From an uncultured Christensenellaceae bacterium (lineage in GTDB: Bacteria; Bacillota; Clostridia; Christensenellales; UBA3700), in the NCBI GenBank assembly GCA_944380285.1, contig CALWGZ010000004.1:101852-165851 (forward strand): a stretch of 64,000 nucleotides of DNA, read 5' to 3'. Numbering within the stretch: the first letter of the stretch is position 1; each line of letters opens with the position of its first letter. Below, one piece after another: positions 18,701 to 28,600 of the stretch. The notes beneath the pieces were generated by a model. It did not search any database and was not told the DNA's origin. It worked only from the letters and a program-made list of their open reading frames with translations. Both the position numbers and the translations under genes were made by a program.

Positions 18701-18996
18701 GGCATCAACGCCGCTTTTGCGTTTTCGTTGCCTCCGTTGTCGTTTATCCATTCGATCAATCCTGGTTGTGACGTGATCGCCTCATACCCTTGATTTGTCG
18801 TCAAGTCGTTATAGTGCGCCATCGCGTCGGTCTGATTGGAAACGCCTTCAAGAGCGGTGCTCAGCACACTGTCGGTTTCTCCCGACGCGAGCGGCGTCTC
18901 CGCCTGCGGCAGCGCAAGCGCTATGCCGGCGCACAACAGTGCGACGAGCAAGACAGCGAGCAATGCGATGCCGATGCGTTTTGCTGTTTTTTCCAT
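12775..18996 (-). CDS. Giant exported protein with about ten MBG/YDG-type modules and C-terminal anchor (2073 aa)
   Basis: A signal peptide (MEKTAKR then hydrophobic to about residue 30) leads into a roughly 450-residue N-terminal domain rich in Asn, Gly and Ser, probably a right-handed beta-helix. At least ten modules with MBG/YDG-type boundaries follow: each begins 'I-x-K/R-R/A-x-[IL]-T[LV]' and contains 'Y-[NGD]-G'. A fibronectin-like pair lies near residues 1750-1950. The C-terminus ends in an Ala-rich transmembrane helix and the tail 'AKRKFI', with no LPXTG motif. Such proteins form long surface fibres or adhesins. The start at 18996 is chosen because GGAGGG lies 5 nt upstream; the in-frame ATG at 19008 overlaps that site. 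Second-to-last gene of the row. Confidence 0.85.
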   Translation of the reverse strand: MEKTAKRIGIALLAVLLVALLCAGIALALPQAETPLASGETDSVLSTALEGVSNQTDAMAHYNDLTTNQGYEAITSQPGLIEWINDNGGNENAKAALMPYNGSSLMEYAFGPSGAHFSGVFKATIDACGARIVMGLTHFDDSYDSEAHTTKDVIGTSDTSMFDEFAQVWWYGSLANIAQGATFKNAQLVINQDQIILGTGTVDSTASQGWNSTILCGGLFGAMSYSTVDNCSLEISAKISASKHITEGSTINESMIGFGGIAGYTFASTIGNTSINMTGSVWVRAEGRKPLFTSYGAPRSLASGMVAISQGLNAYNITAKGNGSLTSELGTERTQENGAFGRAGLIVGLDAGTSNTNAGNSGDMTFGLQYLAGTTTINGVLTEYTGTVQQASGKKKTWDMEKPQGKGVLAGSIAASAISNVYITAEDASGFSFAGDQTIGGVQVRAGTDAGTASITFNHDEPETLTGLKVTYTAPSESGSILWQYNDQSGENAADNIVDTHSTEPYTTYTIDLSRAITEKRIITFTTGRKVTYKVFQDSAEITDKGGNNVDPAKKKEFDNQPFNVPKLQIWSMDNKHISDDPAVFEQQNTAYWGIFDGNAPVGWDSVDAKKYNVRLTAAYAADTAYDFVDNTNKLIAYKSDNSQGERFNRNYVYEITQRELTLSIKQPDFVYERVAQSLEFKLDKIVSGDTPEPTVTATYFNSEKTEIDATGVINAGDYYVTVTGVNDSNYYVNADNLDTYTDWQFSIAKRPITLKPSGYEGLVYNGKPQYPEAEVINGVGNNADIVAFDYKSTSNLDDFLEVDERVNAGEYQMTARLLDSANFVLNNADLGSIPNLTASDTSVTIVYSIARDKLKFNGSDTGYSFVYRAEPAMTLARLNSFIGGEASYYFAPNNVENETDVNVGANDAKFDVKKDGTAALLADVGTYQVVISMPQSRNFEAATVTITVEITPRPLVLNFTEDPNRETSFQYGDAVPDYQRNDPQGAMAADELVFGTVYYRDSISEENKLEVKPSDVGSYIASYEWIGTSLEGVSFEEIKDNYTVDDEAQSIIAFTISKKDITVTFANTDAVTYNGTEQNPVTIEGIDGIIADEQDLYNADTLKVTYTKDGSTADTARNAGEYTLGAAPTVDDQGAFVNNYNITNAPKFTIDKAPLTIELQEYSASYADTEGTIPYVEGEGGTYIITEGEIFGDDRTDAEGDALFVVTITDGPITELRDYTFTMELNADNSNAANYDLTVTGNGVIHVEGTPVFAGVYVYDESGEIVGSGFADAAAEGAYNITVSVVYGAQPYRAEFGTRTTAGSIEGISFDDPSSVTGGATSGKSDNGYPFISARNAGTYTAVFTLAADAQGKFYFPGEGEEFAYSINVTFVIDELEVTVAPNDVTKTYGDDFADDGWYVEGDADGTLKAMLEADGFVPVITANDAGATASVGTLEGGVSMTYGFGETGNAINYTVTAQTADVTIAHRPVTVSLTMSSGTAVYGDPLPTATLVTGDFVGEDASEMTALINEQLVYDRNAGVDKVPTLANSAIGNYTVTLADGTGKITITAKEISGVSVAAGKMPYGGSVENITPVQDGVYFTANPGFLEEDLDKLALAFTYTGDQSLSALEPGDYDGALQLTITDEVMKGNYNITGYAAKGTLTVEAMIINKENVEVTLDENTYNGSEIGYTIKISGVEVEAGEHLTISLTKDGSVVNEIKDAGDYVFAIEGVGEYYKGNVTVTVTVKQANISDMDFGLDKTSATYTGSAIDVKANTTIAVSLAVTQDGKDAQLINAGTYTVTVTPTDPNYTGSKTFEFTIDKAPHKAPVESDLKIEVTWNSVTVNHDEFIVQLSKDGTDWVDTTMEGYEANTSYTLHVRFKEDANHSVGGEIMIPVKTAERTAVKFEIADVEEHYNRAVLTITFEEAFSGTVQFSIDGGKTWEALTVQGGKYVASGLAESAEYTLQVKIPAGDDYLESDPQSVKVKTGIDPAKYTETLAMFGETFSAGDLVNYETLKEQFNGLTEADKAGVDAAKFATITAARDAFVASVNSDIEDIQNVAAKTAGRAVAAAAAAVTAAAIALFIAKRKFI

Positions 18997-19075
18997 ATTT
19001 CCCTCCATCGCCTTAAAGCGAGAATTTCCTTGTCGCCGCGGCGCGGCTTGTTTTGCGCCGCGGCTGTCATTTACG

Positions 19076-22000
19076 TCAGATGACGTTTTTGCGCTTCTTG
19101 CGCACGATCAGGATCGCTCCGACGACAGTGCCGGCGACTATGAGCGCCGTCGCGCCGATCAACACTCCGCCGACGATCGTCGCGGTGTTGCCGCCCTTAT
19201 TCGGGTCGTCGACCGGATCGTTGCCGCCTTGGTTGTCCATCGCGGCTCCGCAGATGTCGCACTTGCCGTCGCCGTTGGCGTCGACGTGGTCATGCGGCTG
19301 AGGCTGTTCGCCGCCGATCTGCTGCTTGCAGCCGTCGCAGATGCCGTCGCCGTCCGCGTCGACGTGGACGTGGATGCCGGTGACGTTCGCGCCGCAGCTG
19401 TCGCAGACATTGTCGCCGTCGACGTCGGTGTGAACGTGCGAAGCGTCGGGCTCGGCGATCGTCAGCGAAGCGGTTTCGCCTTTAAGCACATAGTTGCCGC
19501 TGCTGTCGACCACCGTGACCGTATAGGTGCCCACCGGCAGTCTGCCTTGGTCGTCGGGCGTGGCCGTGTTGCCGGACGCGTCCGTAAACACGAGGGTGCC
19601 CTGCTGCTCGTTGCCGTTGACGTCGATGAACGTGCCCGACATCACGTTGTTGATGTTGGTCTCGGACGTGACGTTGGTGATCGACTCGTCCTTTTCGATC
19701 GTCGCCATGGCGTCTGCGGGGGTGATGCTCATCGTCACATAGACGCGTATCGGCTTGTAGTTGGTCAAACCGACCGAGATCAGATAGTAGCCGCTGTAGC
19801 TGCCCACGTCGACGAGCGTGTTGGACTGGTTGCCGTCCGGATAGTAGGTGATGCTTGCGTTCGCGGGGGTGCTGCTCGCGTTTTCGGGATCGTACTCGAG
19901 CATCTTGGTGCGATCGTATTTGATGATGATCTCGCCGCTGTTGTCCGCGCGGTAGCCGTGCTCTTTGCCGTCATAGGTGACGGAAAGCGGCTGCGGATCT
20001 TCCGCCGAAGTGCCCGTCGTGATGTTGACGCCGCCCTCTGTGGTGACCGTGATCGCGCCTTGCGGGATGTCGATCGTTGCGATCACATAGTGCATCTGGT
20101 AGACGAAGTCTTGATAGTTGTTCGAAGTGATCGTCACCGTCACCAAGTAGTCCTGAGCCAGCTGCATGTTGAGCGTCTCCGGTCTCGTGGTGTCGAGCAG
20201 GTTGCCTTCACGGTGGTAGGTGATCTCCGCGCCCGGTTCGATCGCCACGGGCTCCGCGCCCGAGTAGTCGAAGAATGTCTCGGACTTCGCGGTCAGATAT
20301 TGCGATTTGGCGTTGTAGTCCACCGTATAGATCGGCAGCCCGTCATCTCCCGAGCCCGAAGTGCCCGCGGTGGGGATGGCGGTGTTCGTGTTGTCCTTGA
20401 ACAACAGGAAGTCGGTCGGGATGGTCGACTGCGTTCCGTAGACCGCCTTGTTGATGGTGAAGGTCACGGGGTCGCTCGTCACCGCGTTGTAGTGGCTGTC
20501 GCCGCCGTAGCGGTAGCGGAAGGTGTACGCGCCCGCGTTCTTGAACCAGCCCTCGCCTTGACCGACCGTGTCCACGTTCTGCCAATCGTCCTCATTGTTG
20601 GGATCGCCGTCCTCGACGAGGTATTGCAGCACGAGCACGTTTTCGGCGTCGGCGAATTCGTAGACGCTGCTGCCGTCGAGATAGTCGTTGACCATCTTCA
20701 GCCCGTCCTCGGTGTTGTCGGGGTCGTCGGGCACGACGTAGGTGTGCAGCCCCTTGTCATAGGTGACCGCGTTCTCGGTCACGCCGAGGATCTTCGGCGT
20801 GGCTTTGTTGATCGTGAGCATCGCGGCGAATCTGCCGGTGCTGTACTTGGAGCCGGCGCCCGCGGTATAGACGACGTAGACCTCATAGTCGCCTATCTCG
20901 GTAGGCGCCTGATCGAGCCTGATGCCCTTCTCGTCGAAGTAGATGACTTCGTACTTGTCGTCGGTGCCCTCCACGCTGATGAGCGTGCCGTCGCCGTCGC
21001 GGACGACGAAATCGACCGCGGAGCCGTTGTTGTAGGCGTAGGATTGATCGGCGGTGTCGAGGTCGATCGTCGTACTGACGACCTCAAACACCTGCTCTGC
21101 GCCGGCGGCGATGTAGTAGTTGACCTCATCCGCCGGTTTGAGAACGACATAGTACTTGCCGACCTCGTTGATGGTCGCCTCCGTCAAGTGTTCGGGGTCT
21201 CCGTAGATCTCGACGACCGCGTTGACGACTTCTTTGTAGACGTCGCTGTAGGTCGCGCTGACCACATGGGTGAAGCCGTCGTAGCTGATCTTGGTCGTCA
21301 TGTCTTCGGGGGCAAGCACCTGTCCGCCCTCGCCGTCGTTGACGAGCCTGTTCAGCGACGTGAACGTAAGCACGCCTATCTTCTCGACGACCAACTGCAT
21401 CTGCGTGGTGAAGTGGAAGTTGTAGTTGTCGTATTTGGGGAGGTCGCCGCTGCCGTTTTCGTCCAATTCGAACTCGACCCATTCGACGTCCTCGGGGGTC
21501 GTCCCTTCGGGGACGATCTTGACCGCGTCGACGGCGATCTTGTAGTTGCCGCCCGCGTTGAACACCCCGTTCTCGCCGCCGATGTAGGCATAGCGGAAGT
21601 AGATGTCGTCGCCGAAACCGGTGCTGACGTGGAAGTCGACCGGGAACGGCATCGCGTTGGTGCCCCAATAGGTCGTCGTGACCGTGTTCGCGTCGGCGTC
21701 GAGGTAGTTTGCGAAGTCTGCGTCGCCCTTGACGATGCCCTCGACCCCGATGTCGTAGTCGCGGTAGTCGATGTAGGTGTCGACCGTCATTTCGCGTTCA
21801 TATAAGTCTGCGGAGTCGCCGAACACAAGCTCATATTGGTATCCGTCGCTCGCCGCATTGCCGACCTCGAACGACCAGGTCAACACGGTGTTCCCCACGC
21901 CCTCGTATTGCGTGTAGGCGCCGACCGCGGTATAGCCGTTGTTTTGAACAGCAGCTATCGCATCCGCCAAAATTACGTTCTGCAACGAAGCGGTCACCTT

Positions 22001-25000
22001 GTTCCAATCGATTGTGACCAACTTGAAGATTCTGCCTGTTGCGCGTTCGACAATCTTGCCGTCGGCGTTGCGATAGTACACGGCTCTCTCGTCGTCCTGA
22101 TTGCCGATGAGCGATTCGTTCGTCAACGCGAGGAACGCGTCGCTTCCGTCATATTGCTTGGCGAACGCCGCGTTTTTGTCCGCGATTTCGGACAACGCGA
22201 CTCCGTCGATGAGGATAGCTTCGTCCGGTATAAGCAGCGACGCCGTGATCAAATCGACATAGAAGTACGGATATTTTCCGTTTTCCATCTGTTCGGCGGT
22301 AACGCCGCTATCGGCATAGAGTCTCACCATGCAATCGTCATAGAGCCCTTCCTTAGAGACCGCCCTGACGAACACGGCTGCGCCCTCTTTAAAGCTCTCG
22401 TTGATCGTGTAAGAACCGCCTGACGAACTCGTAAAGTAATTTCCAAGCGTTACCCATGCGTCCGCATATCCTTCCGGAATATCTGTAGAGGTCGCATCGA
22501 TATCTGTCTTATCAACTATCAAGTATTGGATCTTCGCCCCGGAAGGACCGACGGTGATGCCTGCGTTATCCGTACCAAAGTTGATCGCAAGTGCGTTTTT
22601 CGACGCTGCTCCCCTATAATAGACATAACCGCTCGTCAATACGCTGTCGAGTTTCAGCGGCACCGTATCGACGTTGATCGAACCGATTGGTGTAATACCG
22701 CTGTTTTCTAAGCTGTCGCGCAGTTGCACTCTCAATGTCGCGGAGCTCGAAATGTAGCCTATCGCCGCGGCGTTGCCCGTCCCGAGATCAAGGTCTTGTC
22801 CCTCTTCGCTGCCGTAATTGATCTGGCTTTGAATGGAGATCGGGGCGCCGCTCTCTCCCGACTGCACTTCGACCTGAACGCCTGTCTTTCCGCTGATGCC
22901 CGAGCGTCTCTCGTCGGTCGCGGTGACGACGACGAACAGATTGTACTTGGTCCAACCGCCGTCGCCGATCTTGGCTGTGACGTCGGTGTAGGCGGGGTCG
23001 CCTTTCTTGATATTGAAGTAGTGCTGCGCAACGTTTTGACTGCTGATGCCCGTCACGTCGCCGCTGTATGCATAGTAGCGAACGTCTTCGAGCACCGGTG
23101 CGGCGTTGTCGATACACACCGTCAAGTTTACGCTTGCCGTACCGACCGCGACATATTCGCCGGCGGAGTTTTGTTTGTACACGGTGAAATTGTTGTACAC
23201 TCTGCCCGCTGCGGCGGTGGTCTCCTTGTCGAAGAATGAGAACGTCAAACCACTCATCTCTTGGTAGTCGCTTTGAGCGTTGTTAGCCTGATAGGTGAAT
23301 GCATCGAAGATGTCGCCGCTCGGCGCCGTTTGCCCATATGTCGCATAGCCGCTCGTGTTGAGCGTGCCGGTGAATGCCGCCTCTTTCATCCATTTGCCGC
23401 TGCTGAGACCGTTTGGTTTGGCAGAGACATTGAAGCTTGCCTCCAAGACGTTGAACGTCAGCGGCGAGCCCTGCCCTTCGGGCACGACGACGCGGTTTGT
23501 CTCGTCGAGGTAGGCATATGTCGCCGTCACCTTGCCCTCTTTGTCGACGACCTGCTGTCTCGGACGGAAAGTGTAGGTGCCCGGGAACATCGTGTCGTCA
23601 TGTGTGACCTCCGTCGCCCCTCTTTGATAGAGCCAAGAATACGCTCCCTGCTGCACGCTGACCGTCTCCCCTGCGGCGGTCAATGACAGCGTCGGTTCGT
23701 TGACGGGCGCGCCGTCATAACGCATAGCGGTATAATTTCTGCCGTCAACTTCTTGATAGGTGACGCCGTACTCCGCCATCGTACCGAAGACGATTTCAAA
23801 TGCCGCCTGCTGATTGAAGCTGACCAAATAGACCATTGCGCCAATCCTGCGCGTGTGGTCTTGCAGCGTCATTTTAGTAGCCGCAGCATCTGCGGTGGGT
23901 TTGTCTTGTCTCACCGCCCAAATGAACTCGCCGGTATAACCGGAGGGCAATTGTTGATAGGCAGTCCTGTCCGCGGCGTTTTCGAGCGGCTGATAGGCGT
24001 CCGTCGCCTTGAAGTCCTTCGTAGCCGCCTGGATACGGAAGTTGCCGTCCACTACTTTGACCTCGACGGTGACGTCGGCGCTGCCTCCGGAATGATAGAC
24101 CTCCGTCCAATCCTTGACGTCCCCGGTATTGCTTATGCCGGTTTTGCGGCTGCCTTCTACCCACGGTAATGTGTCGTAATCGTATGTCAGTGCGATCACC
24201 GGTGAACCGCCGTTGAAGTTTGCCGTGTCAATCAATGTGCCGGGTTCGTTGCGGTAAACAACGGGCATACTATCTGTGTTGAAATCTTCGTCATTTCCGT
24301 TATTGTTGTCCAATTTATTGCCGGTCCAAGACACGACGATACCCTGGATCTGCGTACCCAAACCGCCAACCTGAGCGCCTGTCGACTCGATCATACTGTA
24401 GCTTGCAGTATCGCGCAAACCGTCATTGATCTTGAATTTGCCGCCGGTGATACCGCCCGAGAATGCGTTGTAACCTTTGCCGAGACCGGTTTTTTCGCCT
24501 CTGAAAACAATGGACTGCACATTGCCTGTGCCGGAGAGATAACTGTTGGACAAGCTGCCGTCGTTGCCGACAAAGAAGCCGACCATACCGCCCGAGATGG
24601 CAACCGCATTACGCCAGCTATTACCAGCGGGGCCTGCAACCCCATATCTCTCTCTGTTGTCTGCAGTCGCCGCGACCACCGTGCCGTTGGCAAGGTCGAC
24701 GTGGGTGTTAGTGATCGAACCGCTGACCAACGTGCCGGTCAAGGTGCCTACGATCGCCGTGTTCTCGATCGATCTTGCGTTCCTCTTTGTGTCCTCTCTA
24801 CCCAGGTTTTGACTGCTCGACTGCTGTCTGCCGACAAAGTTGCCACCTACATTGAGCTTGACATTGTCGATTGTACCGAAATTGATACCGGATACGATTC
24901 CGAACGACGACATATATGCAGGGTTTGTTCCGGTTGCCAACAAGTTCATGCCATCGACACTTGCATCATTTTTCTTTGTCGGCAACGCCATTTGAGATGT

Positions 25001-25606
25001 ATAATCGATCGTCAGGTTCGCGATCGTACCCTCGTTGACGCCTATCAAGAGTCCCGCTGCGTTGATGCCGTCGATGCCTTTGTTGTCGACATAATCGCCA
25101 ATCTGCAAATTCTCGCGGATACCGTATGTGTCGGTGCTGACCAATGCAAAATTGTTGATCGCACCTATTCCGCTTCCGGCATTCAACGTGATCTTATGCC
25201 CATTGCCGTCGAGCACACCTTTGAAGTATTCCCTGCCGATATCGTTTTCGCTACTTACGTTATAGGTTATGTCGGCAGTCAATACGCCAATCATTCCGTC
25301 TGACCCTTGATGAAGGAAATCTTTCAAGTCCGGCTTGGTGGCGATCGTCTTGACCTCTGCGTCGGGCATATTCCACTTGATGCGGACCGCGTCGGGGTCG
25401 CTTGTTGGGTCAAGCTCCTCATCGACCGCGCCGATGTTGACGTCGGAGGCGATCTGCGCATTGACTGTCGAAAGCGAGGAGTTCCCCTCCTCCGACGGGA
25501 TCGCCGTCGGAGAGGCGGGGCTCGCCAGCACAATGCCGACCACTACTGCCGCTATCAACGCCAGGGCGATCACCGCCGCGGCTGCTTTTTTGTAACTGTG
25601 TTCCAT
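19076..25606 (-). CDS. Giant exported protein with GLUG/beta-helix N-terminus, Ig/MBG modules and His-Asp-Cys repeats (2176 aa)
   Basis: A signal peptide (MEHSYKKA..., hydrophobic to about residue 28) is followed by a domain with 'F-K-G-V-L-D-G-N-G-H-K-I' and 'G-L-L-I-G-V-N-E-G-T-I-N-L', the GLUG/beta-helix pattern of M26-like surface proteins. The middle has many Ig-like folds and MBG-type modules ('INKA-T-P-K-I', 'ITPADAM'). Near the C-terminus are three copies of a motif close to H-x-H-x-D-x-[DN]-G-D-x-x-C-D-x-C, then an Asn/Gly/Asp linker, a transmembrane helix and the tail RKKRKNVI. No LPXTG. The start has GAGGGA upstream, 12 nt after the stop of the 2916-aa gene. Probably an extracellular adhesin; the ligand is unknown. 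Confidence 0.85.
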   Translation of the reverse strand: MEHSYKKAAAAVIALALIAAVVVGIVLASPASPTAIPSEEGNSSLSTVNAQIASDVNIGAVDEELDPTSDPDAVRIKWNMPDAEVKTIATKPDLKDFLHQGSDGMIGVLTADITYNVSSENDIGREYFKGVLDGNGHKITLNAGSGIGAINNFALVSTDTYGIRENLQIGDYVDNKGIDGINAAGLLIGVNEGTIANLTIDYTSQMALPTKKNDASVDGMNLLATGTNPAYMSSFGIVSGINFGTIDNVKLNVGGNFVGRQQSSSQNLGREDTKRNARSIENTAIVGTLTGTLVSGSITNTHVDLANGTVVAATADNRERYGVAGPAGNSWRNAVAISGGMVGFFVGNDGSLSNSYLSGTGNVQSIVFRGEKTGLGKGYNAFSGGITGGKFKINDGLRDTASYSMIESTGAQVGGLGTQIQGIVVSWTGNKLDNNNGNDEDFNTDSMPVVYRNEPGTLIDTANFNGGSPVIALTYDYDTLPWVEGSRKTGISNTGDVKDWTEVYHSGGSADVTVEVKVVDGNFRIQAATKDFKATDAYQPLENAADRTAYQQLPSGYTGEFIWAVRQDKPTADAAATKMTLQDHTRRIGAMVYLVSFNQQAAFEIVFGTMAEYGVTYQEVDGRNYTAMRYDGAPVNEPTLSLTAAGETVSVQQGAYSWLYQRGATEVTHDDTMFPGTYTFRPRQQVVDKEGKVTATYAYLDETNRVVVPEGQGSPLTFNVLEASFNVSAKPNGLSSGKWMKEAAFTGTLNTSGYATYGQTAPSGDIFDAFTYQANNAQSDYQEMSGLTFSFFDKETTAAAGRVYNNFTVYKQNSAGEYVAVGTASVNLTVCIDNAAPVLEDVRYYAYSGDVTGISSQNVAQHYFNIKKGDPAYTDVTAKIGDGGWTKYNLFVVVTATDERRSGISGKTGVQVEVQSGESGAPISIQSQINYGSEEGQDLDLGTGNAAAIGYISSSATLRVQLRDSLENSGITPIGSINVDTVPLKLDSVLTSGYVYYRGAASKNALAINFGTDNAGITVGPSGAKIQYLIVDKTDIDATSTDIPEGYADAWVTLGNYFTSSSGGSYTINESFKEGAAVFVRAVSKEGLYDDCMVRLYADSGVTAEQMENGKYPYFYVDLITASLLIPDEAILIDGVALSEIADKNAAFAKQYDGSDAFLALTNESLIGNQDDERAVYYRNADGKIVERATGRIFKLVTIDWNKVTASLQNVILADAIAAVQNNGYTAVGAYTQYEGVGNTVLTWSFEVGNAASDGYQYELVFGDSADLYEREMTVDTYIDYRDYDIGVEGIVKGDADFANYLDADANTVTTTYWGTNAMPFPVDFHVSTGFGDDIYFRYAYIGGENGVFNAGGNYKIAVDAVKIVPEGTTPEDVEWVEFELDENGSGDLPKYDNYNFHFTTQMQLVVEKIGVLTFTSLNRLVNDGEGGQVLAPEDMTTKISYDGFTHVVSATYSDVYKEVVNAVVEIYGDPEHLTEATINEVGKYYVVLKPADEVNYYIAAGAEQVFEVVSTTIDLDTADQSYAYNNGSAVDFVVRDGDGTLISVEGTDDKYEVIYFDEKGIRLDQAPTEIGDYEVYVVYTAGAGSKYSTGRFAAMLTINKATPKILGVTENAVTYDKGLHTYVVPDDPDNTEDGLKMVNDYLDGSSVYEFADAENVLVLQYLVEDGDPNNEDDWQNVDTVGQGEGWFKNAGAYTFRYRYGGDSHYNAVTSDPVTFTINKAVYGTQSTIPTDFLLFKDNTNTAIPTAGTSGSGDDGLPIYTVDYNAKSQYLTAKSETFFDYSGAEPVAIEPGAEITYHREGNLLDTTRPETLNMQLAQDYLVTVTITSNNYQDFVYQMHYVIATIDIPQGAITVTTEGGVNITTGTSAEDPQPLSVTYDGKEHGYRADNSGEIIIKYDRTKMLEYDPENASSTPANASITYYPDGNQSNTLVDVGSYSGYYLISVGLTNYKPIRVYVTMSITPADAMATIEKDESITNVTSETNINNVMSGTFIDVNGNEQQGTLVFTDASGNTATPDDQGRLPVGTYTVTVVDSSGNYVLKGETASLTIAEPDASHVHTDVDGDNVCDSCGANVTGIHVHVDADGDGICDGCKQQIGGEQPQPHDHVDANGDGKCDICGAAMDNQGGNDPVDDPNKGGNTATIVGGVLIGATALIVAGTVVGAILIVRKKRKNVI

Positions 25607-25617
25607 AATTTCCCTCC

Positions 25618-28600
25618 TCAGGCGGTCTCACCCGATTGGGTGGGACCGATGTAGCCGAAGTACAGAGGCAACGTGACTGCCTTTTGTGCCGTACCTGCGC
25701 CGTCTTTGACCGTTACGGTCACGGTGAACACGTCTGCATTCTGTTCCGCTGGCGTTGTACCGAGGCTTATGTTGTACGAAGTGTAAAGTCCGTTGAAATC
25801 ATCGACGCTTCTCGGCACATCGTTGCCGAGCGTGATGTCCGCCATGACCACACGAGTCGTCGTCAGCTTGTTGCCGTCTTCGTCCTCTTCACCGGTGTAG
25901 AACGCCATCGTGACCTGCGCGTTGGAAATTTTACCTTCCGCCACATCTTTCGACTCAAAGTTGTCGAAAATCGTCACGAAGTTGCCTTCCTCATCGACCG
26001 TACCCATCGCGACCACATAGTCGAGTCCCAGATAGGTGACGACGAGGTCTCCGTTCTCGTCGGTGACCGGCTCGAGCGTGTCCGCCACAAGTCCGATCTC
26101 GACGTCGACATATCCGCCGTTGCGGAGGTCTTCGAACGCCGCGACCACCATTCCGCCCGCGTCTGCTCCCGAGCCGAAGTTGGCGCCGCCGGTCTCCCAA
26201 GCCGCCACGCTCAAGTAGTAGGTGTGGACGGTGTCGACCGGTTTGGTCTCGCCTGTCGGCACGCCCTCTTCGTCGAGGACGGGCTCTTCGGTCGTCGTTC
26301 CGTCAAGGAAGTTGACCGCGATCGTGCTGCCGAGCACGTCGAAGGAGATGTTGCCGTCGCTGTCGAACGAATAGTCGTACGAGTCGAACGTGATGTCGGG
26401 CGAACTCATGTCGTACCTCGGAAGGATGCGGTAGTTGAGCGTGAACTCGTTGCGTCCGTCCGCGGTCAATTGACCTGTGATCGTGCCCGTCGCGCCGTCT
26501 TTGTCGTTGAGGCTGTCCGCGGTGATGACAAGTTGATCCCACGAAGACACCTCGATCTGCGCCGTCGTGCCGTCGGTGTAGATCACCTCGACCGTGTCGG
26601 GCAGCGGCTCGGTGCCGCGCAGCAGCACTTCGACCGGGTCGATCTCGAGGTATGTACCGTCCGCGTAGCCGTCGATGTTGATGCTGTCGATCTCCTTGCC
26701 TTCGAACTCGAAGTAGACATAGACATCTTGCAAGAACCTGTCCTCAAGCGCCTCTGCCTGAGTCGTGGTCCAGCCTTCGGGCGCGAAGCCGATCTGCAGC
26801 AATTGCTGGCTGTTGTAGGTCGCGTATTCGACGAGCAGATCGTCTACGTCGAGGTTGGGGAACTTGATCGGCAGCTCGCAGCTGTAGCCGTTGCTGAACT
26901 CGACCAAAGCCGTCGTCGGGAAGAATGCTTTCCTCTCCTCCGTCGTCTTGAACGAGTTGTAGACATACGGGTCGATGACCAATTTGTCGCTGTAACCCGT
27001 CGGCGAGCTCGGATCGACGAACCACACCTTGGTGATCGTGTTGAGGACGACGTTGACCGGGATGTCTTTCAGCGTCCAGCCGTACCAGCCGCCGTACTTG
27101 GTCTTGTCGAGCGCGATCGTCGCGGTGGTCTGGTCCGAGGTGTCGTAGCCGATCGAGTCGAAATTCAACTCGAAGTCGGAGACGGTGATGTGAACTGTCT
27201 CGTGATAGCTGTCCTCGCCCTCGTTGTAGTACGCTTCCGCCTGCGTCGGCAAGACGTTGTTGGAGCCGTCGCCGCCCGCCAGGATATCCAAATAGATGTC
27301 GTACGGGTTGATCTGGATCGCGTTGCGGAAGTCGCCGTACTTGACAGAGGTGACCGACTTTGTCCTGATGTTGACCTTGATGTCGATGCGCTGCTCCGCC
27401 GACGTACCCTGTCCGATCACAGCCGTGATCGTGCCGTAGATCGCGCTCATGTTGTCGGGTTCTGTCGCCCTCGCGATCAATGCGGCGTTGAGCTCGTCGG
27501 TGTTCTCCCACGCGTCGACCTTCATCGCCACAGCCGCGCCGTCCGGATAGTTGAAGTACAACACCTCGGGCGTGAACTCGGTGATGCTCGTCGACGTGGA
27601 CGTCATCGAATAGAGGTCGACGCTCATCGACAAGTCGTCCGCGTTGATCAATTTCTCCGCGATGCTGTCGAGATAGTTGATGCTGACCTCTGCGGTCGTG
27701 CCGTTGAAGAACGTCACGGTCGCCGTCTTTTCGTGTGCTCTGTAGCCGGTCGGCTCAAAGTTCTCCTTGCTCGCGACCGCCGCCCACGCGACAGACCTGC
27801 TCGTGCCGTCCGCAAAGTTGAGGACGAGGTAAGCCGGGTCGCTGTCATAAGCGTAGCGAGTGATCGGATCAATGCTCACGATCTCGGAGTCGGTCGGGTT
27901 GACCGCCAAGTAGATCGTGATCTCACGCACGGTGCCCGAGAAGTCCGCTTTGACGGTGATCGGGATGGGGCTGCCTTCCGTACCGCCGCTCGCCGCGATG
28001 TCGTTGAGCCAATTCGGATTGTTTGTCAACACGGTTTGGACGTCTTGGTCAAAATATTGTCCGCTCGCAAACTTGAACGAAACGTTAGCCTTCATGACGT
28101 GTGTGCCGCGTTGATATCTTGCGGTCCTATTGCTGAAGTTCGCCAAAACGAAGCTCGCCTGATAGTTGCCTCTGTTGTATTGATACGGTTCGTAGACGAC
28201 CGTCTTGGGGATCTCGCCCCAGTCGACAATGCCGCCCGAAGCCGCCGAATCGCCGACGACGTTGCCGGGTGCGCCGACCGAGTCGAATTGGTTGTAGATC
28301 CACAACTCCAGCTTGTTGTCTCTGTTGCGCCCAAACCTTGTGTACTGTTGCCCGTCTGCCGACTCGATAGCCTCGCCGTAGTCATAGCCGGTGATATAGA
28401 TGTTGGCAAGCGTGCCGTCCACAAAGTTGATGCCCGCGTTGATAGTGTCCATCACCGGGAAGGGCAGCAACGTCGTGATAATCGGTTTGAGCGTCTCAAA
28501 GATACCGTTAACATCCACTAAGCCGATCAAACTATTCAAATCCAACCCTTGTAATATACTAGGCAAGGCATTCTTGATCGTGCTGGAACTGAGGACATCC

